Positions 1-8,237 of a DNA stretch of 11,087 nt are shown here, in pieces. The translations under genes and the position numbers were made by a program. Origin of the DNA: Novosphingobium sp. (GTDB lineage: Bacteria > Pseudomonadota > Alphaproteobacteria > Sphingomonadales > Sphingomonadaceae). The notes beneath the pieces are model-generated. The model made no database searches. It was not told the origin of the DNA and saw nothing but the letters and a program-made list of their open reading frames with translations. The stretch is from NCBI GenBank assembly GCA_009885425.1, contig VFKS01000362.1:1-11087 (forward strand). Reading direction: 5' to 3'. The number at the start of each line of letters is the position of its first letter. The first letter of the stretch is position 1.

Positions 1-2283
1 AGCATCGATTACGTCGTCACCAAGATCCCCCGGTTCACGTTTGAAAAGTTCAAGGGCGCCGAACCGCTGCTGTCGACCGCGATGAAATCGGTTGGCGAAG
101 TGATGGCGATTGGCCGCAACTTCAAGGAATCGTTCCAGAAGGCGCTGCGCGGCCTGGAAACTGGGCTGGACGGCTTCAACCGCGTGCTCAGCCTCGAAGG
201 GGCCGGGCGCGATGCGGTGACGGCGGCACTGTCGCGCCAGACGCCAGACCGGGTGTTGATCATCGCGCAGGCCTTTCGTGAAGGCTTCACGATTGAGGAA
301 GTCCAGGCGATCACCCATTTTGATCCGTGGTTCCTGCGGCACATTGAAGAGATCATCGCCGAAGAAGCCGTGATCATGGAGAACGGCCTGCCGAACGACG
401 CAGCCGGTCTGCGCCGCCTGAAAGCCATGGGCTTTTCCGACAAGCGCCTCGCGATCCTCGCTGTGCGCGGGGTTGGCGTGGCTGGCGGCCTTGGCGAAAC
501 GCTCGCCGCGCGGCGCTCTGGCCTGCTCCACGATGCGCTGAAAGCGATGGCCGGGGCGACGACCGAAGACGAAGTGCGCGAGCTGCGGACCAAGCTGGGT
601 GTCCACCCGGTGTTCAAGCGGATCGACAGCTGCGCCGCCGAGTTTGAGGCGATCACGCCCTATCTCTACTCGACCTACGAAGCGCCGCTGTTTGGCGAGC
701 CCGAGTGCGAAGCCGCACCATCGGACCGGAAAAAGATTGTCATTCTGGGCGGCGGGCCCAACCGGATCGGGCAGGGGATCGAGTTCGACTATTGCTGCTG
801 CCATGCCTGTTACGCGCTGGAAGAAGCGGGTTATGAAACGATCATGATCAACTGCAATCCGGAAACGGTCAGCACCGATTATGACACCTCGGACCGGCTC
901 TATTTCGAACCGCTGACCGGTGAAGATGTGCTCGAAGTGCTGCGGGTCGAACAGCAGAACGGCACTCTGGTGGGCGTAATCGTCCAGTTCGGCGGGCAGA
1001 CCCCGCTGAAACTGGCGCAGACACTGGAAGACGCCGGAATTCCGATCCTCGGCACCTCGCCCGACGCGATTGACCTGGCCGAAGACCGCGAACGGTTTTC
1101 CAAGCTGGTCAACGATCTGAAGCTCAAGCAGCCGCTCAACGGCATTGCCCGCAGCCGCGATGAAGCGGTGGCCGTGGCCAACCGGATCGGCTTCCCGGTG
1201 CTGATGCGGCCGAGCTATGTTTTGGGCGGCCGGGCGATGGAAATCGTCGACAGCGTGGCGCAGCTCGATGATTACATCACCACTGCCGTCTCGGTGTCGG
1301 GCGATAGTCCGGTGCTGATCGACCAGTACCTGCGCGATGCGATCGAATGCGATGTCGATGCGCTGTGCGATGGCGAAGTGGTCGTGGTTGCTGGCGTGAT
1401 GCAGCACATCGAAGAGGCCGGGATCCATTCGGGCGACAGTGCCTGCACCCTGCCGCCTTACAATCTGCCGGCCGAGATCATTGCCGAGATGGAACGCCAG
1501 GCCGAGCTGCTGGCAATGGCGCTGGGCGTGATCGGGCTGATGAACATTCAGTTCGCGGTCAAGGACGGCGATGTCTACCTGATCGAAGTCAACCCGCGCG
1601 CCAGCCGGACGGTGCCATTTGTCGCCAAAGCCATCGGTCAGCCCGTCGCCAAGATCGCGGCGCGGGTGATGGCGGGCGAAAAACTCAGCACGTTCCCACC
1701 GTTCAAACGCGAATTCACCTATATGTCGGTCAAAGAGGCCGTATTCCCGTTCGCCCGGTTCCCCGGGGTCGATCCGGTGCTCTCTCCGGAAATGAAATCA
1801 ACCGGCGAAGTGATGGGGATCGACCGGACGTTTGCGGTTGCCTTTGCCAAGAGCCAGCTGGGCGCAGGTACGCGTTTGCCGACTGGCGGCGTGGCGTTCG
1901 TTTCGGTTAAGGACAGCGACAAGCCGGTGATCCTCCCGGCGATCAAGCAGTTGATCGAGCAAGGCTTTACCGTGATTGCCACCGGCGGCACCCAGCGCTT
2001 TCTGGCCGAGGCCGGATTGCCGGTCGAACGGGTCAACAAGGTGGCCGAAGGGCGCCCACATATCGTCGACCGGATCATAGATGGCGATGTGAAGCTGATC
2101 TTCAACACCACCGAAGGCTGGCAGAGCCTGAAGGACTCGCAATCGATCCGCGGATCGGCGCTGACCGGGCGGGTTCCGTACTATACCACCGCCGCCGCAT
2201 CGGTGGCTGCGGCCGAGGCAATTGCTGCAATGCAAAATACGAGTCTTGAAGTGCGGTCGTTGCAGGACTATTACAGCAACTGA
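1..2283 (+). CDS. carB: Carbamoyl-phosphate synthase large subunit, 5'-truncated by window edge
   Basis: Makes carbamoyl phosphate from bicarbonate, ammonia (supplied by CarA from glutamine) and two ATP, in the cytosol, for arginine and pyrimidine synthesis. The frame is open from base 1 ([12 protein letters not shown]), so the gene starts upstream. About 760 residues are present and roughly 350-370 are missing compared with E. coli CarB (1073 aa). In order: the end of the first synthetase half and the oligomerisation domain (to about base 610); a second pre-ATP-grasp region with [20 protein letters not shown] and [12 protein letters not shown]; the second ATP-grasp domain with [22 protein letters not shown] and metal/nucleotide residues in IQFAV and [10 protein letters not shown] (about 1546-1602); and a C-terminal MGS-like regulatory domain (about 1870-2270) with ATGGT and [10 protein letters not shown], the family's allosteric nucleotide-binding domain. 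No frameshift or missing key residue is seen. Identification is essentially certain. Confidence 0.98.
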   Translation, partial: SIDYVVTKIPRFTFEKFKGAEPLLSTAMKSVGEVMAIGRNFKESFQKALRGLETGLDGFNRVLSLEGAGRDAVTAALSRQTPDRVLIIAQAFREGFTIEEVQAITHFDPWFLRHIEEIIAEEAVIMENGLPNDAAGLRRLKAMGFSDKRLAILAVRGVGVAGGLGETLAARRSGLLHDALKAMAGATTEDEVRELRTKLGVHPVFKRIDSCAAEFEAITPYLYSTYEAPLFGEPECEAAPSDRKKIVILGGGPNRIGQGIEFDYCCCHACYALEEAGYETIMINCNPETVSTDYDTSDRLYFEPLTGEDVLEVLRVEQQNGTLVGVIVQFGGQTPLKLAQTLEDAGIPILGTSPDAIDLAEDRERFSKLVNDLKLKQPLNGIARSRDEAVAVANRIGFPVLMRPSYVLGGRAMEIVDSVAQLDDYITTAVSVSGDSPVLIDQYLRDAIECDVDALCDGEVVVVAGVMQHIEEAGIHSGDSACTLPPYNLPAEIIAEMERQAELLAMALGVIGLMNIQFAVKDGDVYLIEVNPRASRTVPFVAKAIGQPVAKIAARVMAGEKLSTFPPFKREFTYMSVKEAVFPFARFPGVDPVLSPEMKSTGEVMGIDRTFAVAFAKSQLGAGTRLPTGGVAFVSVKDSDKPVILPAIKQLIEQGFTVIATGGTQRFLAEAGLPVERVNKVAEGRPHIVDRIIDGDVKLIFNTTEGWQSLKDSQSIRGSALTGRVPYYTTAAASVAAAEAIAAMQNTSLEVRSLQDYYSN

Positions 2284-2288
2284 CTATT

Positions 2289-2338
2289 CGCGCTTTCCCG
2301 CAACAAGCGACCGGACAAAGCCCGCAGCCGAAAGCGCG
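2289..2338 (+). other. Hairpin in carB-greA intergenic region
   Basis: CGCGCTTTC (2289-2297) is perfectly complementary to GAAAGCGCG (2330-2338), enclosing a 32-nt loop. It lies 5 nt after the carB stop and 48 nt before greA. No run of T follows, so this is not a textbook intrinsic terminator. It could be an mRNA 3'-end stabiliser or an attenuator between the two genes, or chance in GC-rich DNA. The rest of the gap holds only the greA ribosome site. Confidence 0.3.
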
Positions 2339-2386
2339 GGGTATGCGTTCTAGTCTTTGGGCAAGCGCGGCAGGAGGACAGGGACG

Positions 2387-2863
2387 ATGGCAAGTATCGA
2401 AAAGCTGCCGATGTTGGCAGAAGGCTATGAACGCCTGATCACCGAGCTGAGAGCATTCCGCGAGGAGCGCCCCAAGATCGTTGACGCGATCGAGGAAGCC
2501 CGCGCCCACGGCGACCTTTCGGAAAATGCCGAATACCATGCCGCCAAGGAGCGTCAGGGCCAGGTCGAAATGTCGATCTCTGATCTGGAAGACAAAGTCA
2601 GCCGCGCCCAGCTGGTCGATCCGACAACCCTTTCGAGCGACCGGATCATCTTCGGCGCCACCGTCACCTTGCTCGACGATGATGAAAAGCCGGTGCGCTA
2701 TCAGATCGTCGGGCCGTACGAGGCTGATGCCAAGGTTGGACGGATTTCCTATGCTTCGCCGCTTGGCAAGGCCTTGATTGGCCGCCGGGTTGAGGACGAG
2801 ATCGAAGTGACGGTTCCAGCCGGTGACCGATCTTATCTGGTCCAGAAAATCGAGTTTATCTGA
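2387..2863 (+). CDS. greA: Transcription elongation factor GreA
   Basis: GreA enters the secondary channel of RNA polymerase and stimulates cleavage of the nascent RNA, rescuing backtracked complexes. The protein is 158 aa, the usual size. Residues 1-75 form the N-terminal coiled-coil with the signature [11 protein letters not shown]43 and E46 match E. coli tip residues D41 and E44, which coordinate the catalytic magnesium. Residues from about 80 form the FKBP-like C-terminal domain ([29 protein letters not shown]). The ATG at 2387 is chosen because AGGAGG lies at 2372-2377, 9 nt upstream, and MASIEKLPM is a typical GreA start. A TTG at 2357 in the same frame would place this ribosome site inside the gene. 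It lies 103 nt after carB on the same strand, so it could be read through from carB or have its own promoter; no convincing promoter was found. Confidence 0.97.
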   Translation: MASIEKLPMLAEGYERLITELRAFREERPKIVDAIEEARAHGDLSENAEYHAAKERQGQVEMSISDLEDKVSRAQLVDPTTLSSDRIIFGATVTLLDDDEKPVRYQIVGPYEADAKVGRISYASPLGKALIGRRVEDEIEVTVPAGDRSYLVQKIEFI

Positions 2864-2883
2864 GACGCGATTGGTGAGCGCGG

Positions 2884-2958
2884 GGGCTTCGACAGGCTCA
2901 GCCTGAGCGGGAACTCGTTGTAGCGTTACGACCGCTCAGACTGAGCCTGTCGAAGCCC
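2884..2958. repeat. 27-bp inverted repeat, REP-like element / bidirectional terminator candidate
   Basis: The left arm (2884-2910) and right arm (2932-2958) are reverse complements at 26 of 27 positions; the one difference is base 19 of the arm (C against T). The loop is 21 nt (2911-2931). Both arms carry the core CTTCGACAGGCTCAG, and each arm also has a small internal palindrome (CTCAGCCTGAG; CTCAGACTGAG). The element lies between convergent genes, 20 nt after the greA stop and 7 nt before the stop of the minus-strand DUF4170 gene. That position suits transcription termination or mRNA 3'-end protection from both sides. No long T-tract follows either arm, so classic rho-independent termination is uncertain. 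A related solitary half lies at 9338-9362. Confidence 0.85.
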
Positions 2959-2965
2959 AAGCCGC

Positions 2966-3193
2966 TTAGCGCTTGATCAGGTCAGGCTGAACCAGCCGGT
3001 GCAGGTGGACCACCACATACTTCATCTCGGCATCGTCGATCGTGCGGCGCGCTGCGCTGCGCCAGGCCTCTTCCGCGCTGGCATAGTCGGAGAACATCCC
3101 GACGTAGTCCATGCTGTCCAGATCGGTGAATTCCAGCGTTTGCGGGTCCTTGACCCGGCCGCCGATCACGAGGTGGAGTTTCTGTTCGGTCAT
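2966..3193 (-). CDS. DUF4170 domain-containing small protein
   Basis: A 75-aa soluble protein of unknown function with no signal peptide or membrane segment. It matches what I recall of DUF4170, small proteins mainly of Alphaproteobacteria. The recognisable pattern is HLVIGGRV near the N-terminus (residues 7-14), TDLDSMDYVGMFSDYASAEEAW in the middle, and DDAEMKYVVVHLHRL near the C-terminus (about 53-67). The spacing suggests a compact alpha/beta fold, which is inference. The start is ATG at 3191-3193. The upstream bases give only a weak ribosome site, and no alternative in-frame start fits better. It is 85 nt downstream of the membrane operon on the same strand and may be read from it or from its own promoter. 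It converges on greA across the inverted repeat. Confidence 0.85.
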   Translation of the reverse strand: MTEQKLHLVIGGRVKDPQTLEFTDLDSMDYVGMFSDYASAEEAWRSAARRTIDDAEMKYVVVHLHRLVQPDLIKR

Positions 3194-3222
3194 GTGAAAT
3201 ACCCGCAGGAGAGAAGGAAAGC

Positions 3223-3238
3223 GCGCGCATAATCGCGC
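3223..3238 (-). terminator. Short GC hairpin after the membrane operon
   Basis: Read on the minus strand, GCGCG, a six-base ATTATG loop and CGCGC form a perfect 5-bp stem followed by GCTTTCCTTCTC. It lies about 40 nt beyond the stop of the last operon gene (3279) and 30 nt before the DUF4170 start. It may terminate or attenuate transcription between the two, but the stem is short and the T-tract broken, so the call is weak. Confidence 0.25.
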
Positions 3239-3278
3239 CCTGTTCCTAAGGCAAGTACCACATCGGCATTAGGCAGAC

Positions 3279-3761
3279 CTACTTCCTCAGGCGCGACGCG
3301 AGCTTGATCGCCTCACCAGCGATCCTGATCCCGGTCGACCGCGCGGACTGCGAACCACTGGCCGCAGCCGCGCCGGCCCGGCGGCGCAAAGGCGCGGTGC
3401 CTTGATCGATCCGTTGCAACCCTTCGCGAGCCCCGCCACTGGCCGCATCGCGGGTGGTGCGACTGAACGCTAACGCCAATTCTGCCCCGGCCGCAGCCAG
3501 CCCAAGTGCCCGCCCGCCAAGTTTTGATCCGGTGCGCTTTGGCAGCAGCGCGCCAAGCAGCAGCCCGGCGCCCGCGCCTGCTGCTACAATCAACCACGGA
3601 TGCTCACGGGCTAGCGAGCTGAAGTCTTCGGGCGGATAGGCGTCAGCAGGGGCGCGGCTCAGCGGAAGAGTCGGCAGTTGCGCACTCTCGCGCTTCAGCC
3701 GTTCCTGCGAGGTCTCAACCCGGCTCTGGATCCTGGCTCGCTTGCTGTCGGCATCACTCAC
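3279..3761 (-). CDS. DUF883/YqjD-like single-pass membrane protein
   Basis: 160 aa. The N-terminus is charged and probably helical (SKRARIQSRVETSQERLKRE, residues 6-25), followed by a Pro/Ala linker. One membrane segment lies at about 55-74 (PWLIVAAGAGAGLLLGALLP), with small-xxx-small spacing typical of helix packing. The EHPW just before it resembles the C-terminal anchor of the DUF883 (ElaB/YqjD) family. An Ala/Arg-rich, possibly amphipathic region of about 80 residues follows, which is long for that family, so the assignment is by resemblance. The start is GTG, supported by GAGGAG 8 nt upstream (minus strand, bases 3775-3770). It overlaps the preceding stop by four bases (GTGA, 3758-3761), which implies translational coupling. 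Last gene of a four-gene operon; stop TAG at 3279-3281. Confidence 0.75.
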   Translation of the reverse strand: MSDADSKRARIQSRVETSQERLKRESAQLPTLPLSRAPADAYPPEDFSSLAREHPWLIVAAGAGAGLLLGALLPKRTGSKLGGRALGLAAAGAELALAFSRTTRDAASGGAREGLQRIDQGTAPLRRRAGAAAASGSQSARSTGIRIAGEAIKLASRLRK

Positions 3762-4102
3762 GCTGAAGGCTCCTCATCCTGCTGCGTTTCAGCAATAGGT
3801 TCGCCATCCTGAACCGCCGCTGGCGCAAATAGTTCCTTTGCCAGATTGAACAGCGGCGCCCTGAACACCCAGACCAGCAAGGCTCCGGCCGTGGCGGCGA
3901 TGATGCCCTTGCTCTCCTTGGCAACGTCAAGCCCGGTATCGAGCGTCTTGAACACCTCACTCTGCGCCTTGGCCTTGACCCGCCCGCCAATGCTGCGCGC
4001 AGCGAGATCGGCCTTGACCTGCGCCAGCCGGGTATCGAACAGCCCGCGCGCTAAGCCGCGCAAGCCTCGGTGCTCGGCGAGCTGTTCTTCAGCCTTGCTC
4101 AC
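3758..4102 (-). CDS. Small single-pass membrane protein of unknown function
   Basis: 114 aa. Residues 1-65 are soluble, charged and probably helical (SKAEEQLAEHRGLRGLARG...), then comes one hydrophobic stretch at about 66-88 (KGIIAATAGALLVWVFRAPL), then an acidic tail rich in E, Q and P. I do not recognise a named family. The arrangement, a helical basic head, a KGIIA-type membrane helix and a short tail, is like small accessory proteins beside YqjD/YqjE genes, and its place corresponds to E. coli yqjK, but sequence homology is not claimed. The start is GTG with GAGG 7 nt upstream (minus strand, 4113-4110). It overlaps the stop of the previous gene (GTGA, 4099-4102) and its own stop overlaps the next start, so it is coupled on both sides. 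Confidence 0.75.
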   Translation of the reverse strand: MSKAEEQLAEHRGLRGLARGLFDTRLAQVKADLAARSIGGRVKAKAQSEVFKTLDTGLDVAKESKGIIAATAGALLVWVFRAPLFNLAKELFAPAAVQDGEPIAETQQDEEPSA

Positions 4103-4479
4103 GGTCTAACCTCACTGTCCGCTAACTGCGCAGAGGCGCGTTGCCAGCGGCGTAGCGCAATCCAGGCGCACAGCGCGGCTATGGCTAGCAGGGCTAAGAA
4201 GGCCGCGATTGTTGCCCACAGCGCGCCGATTGCTTCGGCCAGCACCAGCACCATCCCCAGCACCAGTGCCATCAGTGCAAAGAACACCAGCGCCAGCGCC
4301 AGACCGCCCCAGCCAGCCACGCCCTTGGCCGCTTGTCCAGCGACCAAGGCGCGCGACTTCTGGTAAGCGAGCTCGGCCTCAAGCAGGGTCCGGCCATCAC
4401 TGGCAAGCTGGCGCACGTCATCGACCAGCGATCGCTCGGCGGCATCCTCGGCAATCAGCGGGGGTTGGTCATCGGCCAT
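4099..4479 (-). CDS. Phage-holin-fold (YqjE-like, Phage_holin_3_6) inner-membrane protein
   Basis: 126 aa. The N-terminal 50 residues are soluble and amphipathic (ERSLVDDVRQLASDGRTLLEAELAYQKSRA), the usual head of the Phage_holin_3_6/YqjE family, in which an LVxDxxxLxxxElxL-type helix precedes two membrane helices. Here those helices are at about 57-80 and 86-109, linked by a short turn and followed by an arginine-containing cytosolic tail (ALRRWQRASAQL). The family carries holin in its name but is a widespread chromosomal envelope protein; no endolysin or phage genes are nearby. ATG start at 4477-4479, with no strong ribosome site. It follows the DUF883-like gene by 18 nt and overlaps the next gene by 4 nt. 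This is the most recognisable member of the operon. Confidence 0.85.
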   Translation of the reverse strand: MADDQPPLIAEDAAERSLVDDVRQLASDGRTLLEAELAYQKSRALVAGQAAKGVAGWGGLALALVFFALMALVLGMVLVLAEAIGALWATIAAFLALLAIAALCAWIALRRWQRASAQLADSEVRP

Positions 4480-4497
4480 GGTCCGGCGAGCGTTGGA

Positions 4498-5067
4498 TCA
4501 GGCTTCGTTCGATCCACCCTTGAACAGGCGAGAGAATAGAAACCCGAACACCGCCGCAATCCCCAGCGCCATGGCCGGGCTTTTGCGGACGAACTGCTTG
4601 GCATCATCGCCCAGCTCGTTGATGTCCTTGGCTTCGATCTTGGCCGCGGTTTCCTGCATCGTGCGGGCCGCAGTGCGGGCGTAGTCGCCGTATTTGGCGC
4701 CCAGCTTTTCGTCGATGGTCCCGGCATTGTCGGCCACGATCTGACCAAGGCTGGCGATCGCATCGCTAGTCTTGGTCTTGCCTTCCACGGCAAGATCGGA
4801 AGCGCGCTCTTTGGCCTGCCCAGCGAGATCCTTGGCTTCATCAACCCAGTCACCGCTGCGGGCCGAGATCTGTTCCTTATAGGCGCCGGCCTTGGCTTGG
4901 GCTTCCTTGGTCAGTGCGGTCGCACCGGCGCGGGCTTCCTCGATTGCTTTGGTGAACTTCGCTTTCGCCTCGCCAGTGGGAGCGGCGGCGGCCTTTGCGG
5001 CAGCCTTCTTCGTGGCAGGCTTTTTGGCAGCAGTGGTCTTGACGGTATCGGTGGTGGTCTTGGCCAT
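4498..5067 (-). CDS. DUF883/YqjD-like membrane-anchored protein with Lys/Ala-rich N-terminus
   Basis: 189 aa. Residues 10-30 are Lys/Ala/Thr-rich and histone-H1-like (TTAAKKPATKKAAAKAAAAP). A long amphipathic, probably helical region (32-160) follows with phasin-like composition (AKFTKAIEEARAGATALTKEAQAKAGAYKEQ). A single C-terminal membrane segment lies at about 163-181 (SPAMALGIAAVFGFLFSRLF), with a KSP-MALGIAA-type entry like the DUF883/ElaB/YqjD anchor. In E. coli, YqjD is reported as an inner-membrane protein that binds ribosomes in stationary phase; whether this one does is inference. The ATG at 5067 is preferred over a start 33 codons upstream because that extension (HSYSAHPPG...) is not protein-like and an AAAGGG ribosome site lies about 9 nt before MAKTTTDTV. 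First gene of the operon. Confidence 0.8.
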   Translation of the reverse strand: MAKTTTDTVKTTAAKKPATKKAAAKAAAAPTGEAKAKFTKAIEEARAGATALTKEAQAKAGAYKEQISARSGDWVDEAKDLAGQAKERASDLAVEGKTKTSDAIASLGQIVADNAGTIDEKLGAKYGDYARTAARTMQETAAKIEAKDINELGDDAKQFVRKSPAMALGIAAVFGFLFSRLFKGGSNEA

Positions 5068-5142
5068 GGCTTGAACCCTTTCTGTGCCCGGGGGGTGGGC
5101 GGAATACGAATGTGGGAGCGCGCGGGGCGCTGTGCAAGTGGC

Positions 5143-5171
5143 ACTATGCTGCCCAAATTGCTGCATTGCAA
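5143..5171 (-). promoter_or_regulatory. Candidate promoter of the membrane operon
   Basis: Minus strand: TTGCAA (5171-5166) and CATAGT (5148-5143) with a 17-nt spacer, each matching 4 of 6 of the sigma-70 consensus, about 75 nt before the first operon start. No GGAAC...CGTT element, the usual EcfG general-stress promoter of alphaproteobacteria, was seen in this intergenic region (5068-5232). The rest of the gap holds the enolase ribosome site and no gene. Confidence 0.2.
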
Positions 5172-5190
5172 CTTGCCTGCCAAGGCCTGA

Positions 5191-6533
<1,343 letters not shown>

Positions 6534-6605
6534 GCGTAACAATTCCGTTTGCGCACTGCTGAATTCTCGGCATAGTCCTCTCCAAGGTCGCGCTTGGGGG
6601 TAACA

Positions 6606-8165
6606 ATGCCAGCCAAAGCCGAAATAACCGCACGCCGCAATTGGCGTGATCGTTTCCTCGATTCCGTTGAACGGCTCGGCAATGCCTTGCCCGATCCAGT
6701 TGCGATCTTTGTCATTATCATCGTGATATTGATGCTGGTCTCCGCGCTTGGCGCGGCGCAAGGCTGGACGGCAACGAACCCGGTTACTGGCGAAGTGCTC
6801 AAGGCCAAGAGTCTGTTTTCCGAAGAACTGTTGCGCCAACTGCTGACCGAGGTTCCCAAGACTTACACCGGTTTCACACCGCTAGGCTTTGCCCTGACGA
6901 TCATGCTGGGGGCTGGGGTGGCGGAGCATTCGGGCCTCCTTTCCGCGCTGTTGCGTCGGGCCTTGCAGGGTATTTCGGTTAAGCTGCTGACCCCGGCTGT
7001 AATCCTGATCGGGATGCTGTCCATCCATGCCTTCGATGCCGGGTTTCTGGTTTATGTCCCGTTGGCCGGGATGATCTTTGCTGCAGCTGGTCGTAATCCG
7101 GTGATGGGAATTATCCTCGGCTTTGCTGGTTGCTGCACCGGATTGGCCGGCAATCTGTTTCCGGGTCAATACGATGTGCTGATCCTTGGCATTACCCAAA
7201 CCGGCGCACGGCTGCTGGTGCCGCAGTGGGAGATGAACCCATTCGGAAACTGGTGGTTTATCCTGGCGATTGCGGTCAGCTACATTGGGCTCGGGTGGTT
7301 GGTGGCCGAGCGGATCGTCGCACCCCGATTGGGCGATTGGCACGGCCACAAAGACGGAAGCTTCGAGCCGCCACCACCGCTGGGCGAATGCGAGCGGCGC
7401 GGGTTGCGGGCGGCCGGGCTGGTCGCGCTGGTGTTCGCCGCAGGAGTCGCGGCTATGCTGCTGCTGCCCGGTTACACCCCGCTGTACGATCACACCGCCG
7501 AACCAGCCCAGCGGATCCTGCCATTCTACCGGGCAACCGTGCCGTTACTGTTTGTGCTGATGCTGACCAGCGGCTGGGCCTATGGCAAGGCTGTGGGCAC
7601 GATATCCTCGCACCGCGATGTCGTGAAGATGATGGCCAAGGGGTTAGAAGGGATGCTGCCCTATCTGGTGCTGGCCTTTTTCGCAGCGCATTTCGTGGCG
7701 ATGTTTGGCTGGTCAAACCTTGCGCCAATAACCGCAATCCAGGGTGCTTCCGGGCTTCGTGCGATGGATGCACCACCCGCGCTTTTGCTGCCGTTGTTGA
7801 CCACAGCGTCGGCCTGGCTCGATTTCCTGATCGCCTCAGGCTCGGCCAAGTGGACGGCAATGGCCCCCGTAGCTGTTCCCATGCTGATGTTGCTCGATGT
7901 TTCTCCGGAGATGACTACCGCGGCATACCGGGTCGGCGATGTCGTCACCAACCTGATCTCTCCCCTCAACGCCTATTTCGTTCTGACGCTGATTTATTGC
8001 CAGCGCTGGATCCCAACTTTCCGGCTGGGTTCGCTGCTCTCGGCGACCTTGCCGATAGCGGCAGCTTACTATGTGGCCGGGATGCTGCTGACGGTTGGCT
8101 GGGTGGCTTTGGATATTCCTGTCGGCCCAGGGGCAAGCGTGACATATCAATTGCCAGTAAAGTAA
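6606..8165 (+). CDS. AbgT-family transporter (p-aminobenzoyl-glutamate / antimetabolite type)
   Basis: 519 aa, close to E. coli AbgT (about 510). Family members take up p-aminobenzoyl-glutamate (AbgT) or export sulfonamides (MtrF, YdaH). Signatures: RFLDSVERLGNALPDP at the N-terminus; GFTPLGFALTIMLGAGVAEHSGL; a re-entrant region CCTGLAGNLFPGQYDVLILG; and LDFLIASGSAKWTAMAPVAV...SPEMTTAAYRVGDVVTNLISP. Residues described as important in MtrF/YdaH are present with matching spacing: D190, S413, W416, P434, R442, D445. The position ten before the Trp, reported as Asn in YdaH, is Asp here (D406), and the usual SPLMPYF reads SPLNAYF, so this belongs to a divergent subgroup. The ATG at 6606 is used (GGGGGT just upstream); an in-frame TTG at 6594 adds four residues. 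No abgA/abgB hydrolase genes adjoin, so the substrate is open. Confidence 0.9.
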   Translation: MPAKAEITARRNWRDRFLDSVERLGNALPDPVAIFVIIIVILMLVSALGAAQGWTATNPVTGEVLKAKSLFSEELLRQLLTEVPKTYTGFTPLGFALTIMLGAGVAEHSGLLSALLRRALQGISVKLLTPAVILIGMLSIHAFDAGFLVYVPLAGMIFAAAGRNPVMGIILGFAGCCTGLAGNLFPGQYDVLILGITQTGARLLVPQWEMNPFGNWWFILAIAVSYIGLGWLVAERIVAPRLGDWHGHKDGSFEPPPPLGECERRGLRAAGLVALVFAAGVAAMLLLPGYTPLYDHTAEPAQRILPFYRATVPLLFVLMLTSGWAYGKAVGTISSHRDVVKMMAKGLEGMLPYLVLAFFAAHFVAMFGWSNLAPITAIQGASGLRAMDAPPALLLPLLTTASAWLDFLIASGSAKWTAMAPVAVPMLMLLDVSPEMTTAAYRVGDVVTNLISPLNAYFVLTLIYCQRWIPTFRLGSLLSATLPIAAAYYVAGMLLTVGWVALDIPVGPGASVTYQLPVK

Positions 8166-8199
8166 CCTTCCAAGTCCATTGTCAGTATGGCCCCGGTGG

Positions 8200-8217
8200 T
8201 TTAGCCGTTCGGTTAAA
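8200..8217. promoter_or_regulatory. Interrupted palindrome before the kinase gene, possible operator
   Basis: The pattern TTTA-n-CCG-nn-CGG-n-TAAA (TTTAGCCGTTCGGTTAAA) is symmetric at 14 of 18 positions. It lies 35 nt after the transporter stop and 20 nt before the kinase start, in a 72-nt gap that holds nothing else clear except GGAG at 8230-8233. Dyads of this size can bind dimeric repressors or activators; no regulator gene is in the window, so this is only a candidate. Confidence 0.3.
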
Positions 8218-8237
8218 TAGTAAGAGAGTGGAGCTGG

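Noticed and set aside
1347..1910. 187-codon plus-strand frame inside carB
   Set aside because: Arg-rich out-of-frame translation of well-supported carB coding sequence.
2357..2386. TTG start extending GreA by 10 residues
   Set aside because: AGGAGG at 2372-2377 would then be inside the gene, and MASIEKLPM is a typical GreA start.
3194..3246. EcfG-type stress promoter (GGAAC...CGTT) for the DUF4170 gene
   Set aside because: On the minus strand GGAAC occurs at 3246-3242, but the following CGCTTT is 18 nt away and not CGTT; both spacing and sequence fail.
4099..4479. Prophage or lysis cassette suggested by the holin-fold protein
   Set aside because: No endolysin, spanin, integrase or structural phage genes; the family is commonly chromosomal and here sits with DUF883-like genes.
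5068..5166. 33-residue N-terminal extension of the first membrane-operon gene
   Set aside because: Low-complexity, non-protein-like residues, and the ribosome site lies at the internal ATG; the shorter form is used.
6549..6576. Promoter TTGCGC / CATAGT before the transporter gene
   Set aside because: The -35 hexamer matches only 3 of 6 positions with a 16-nt spacer; not better than chance in this region.
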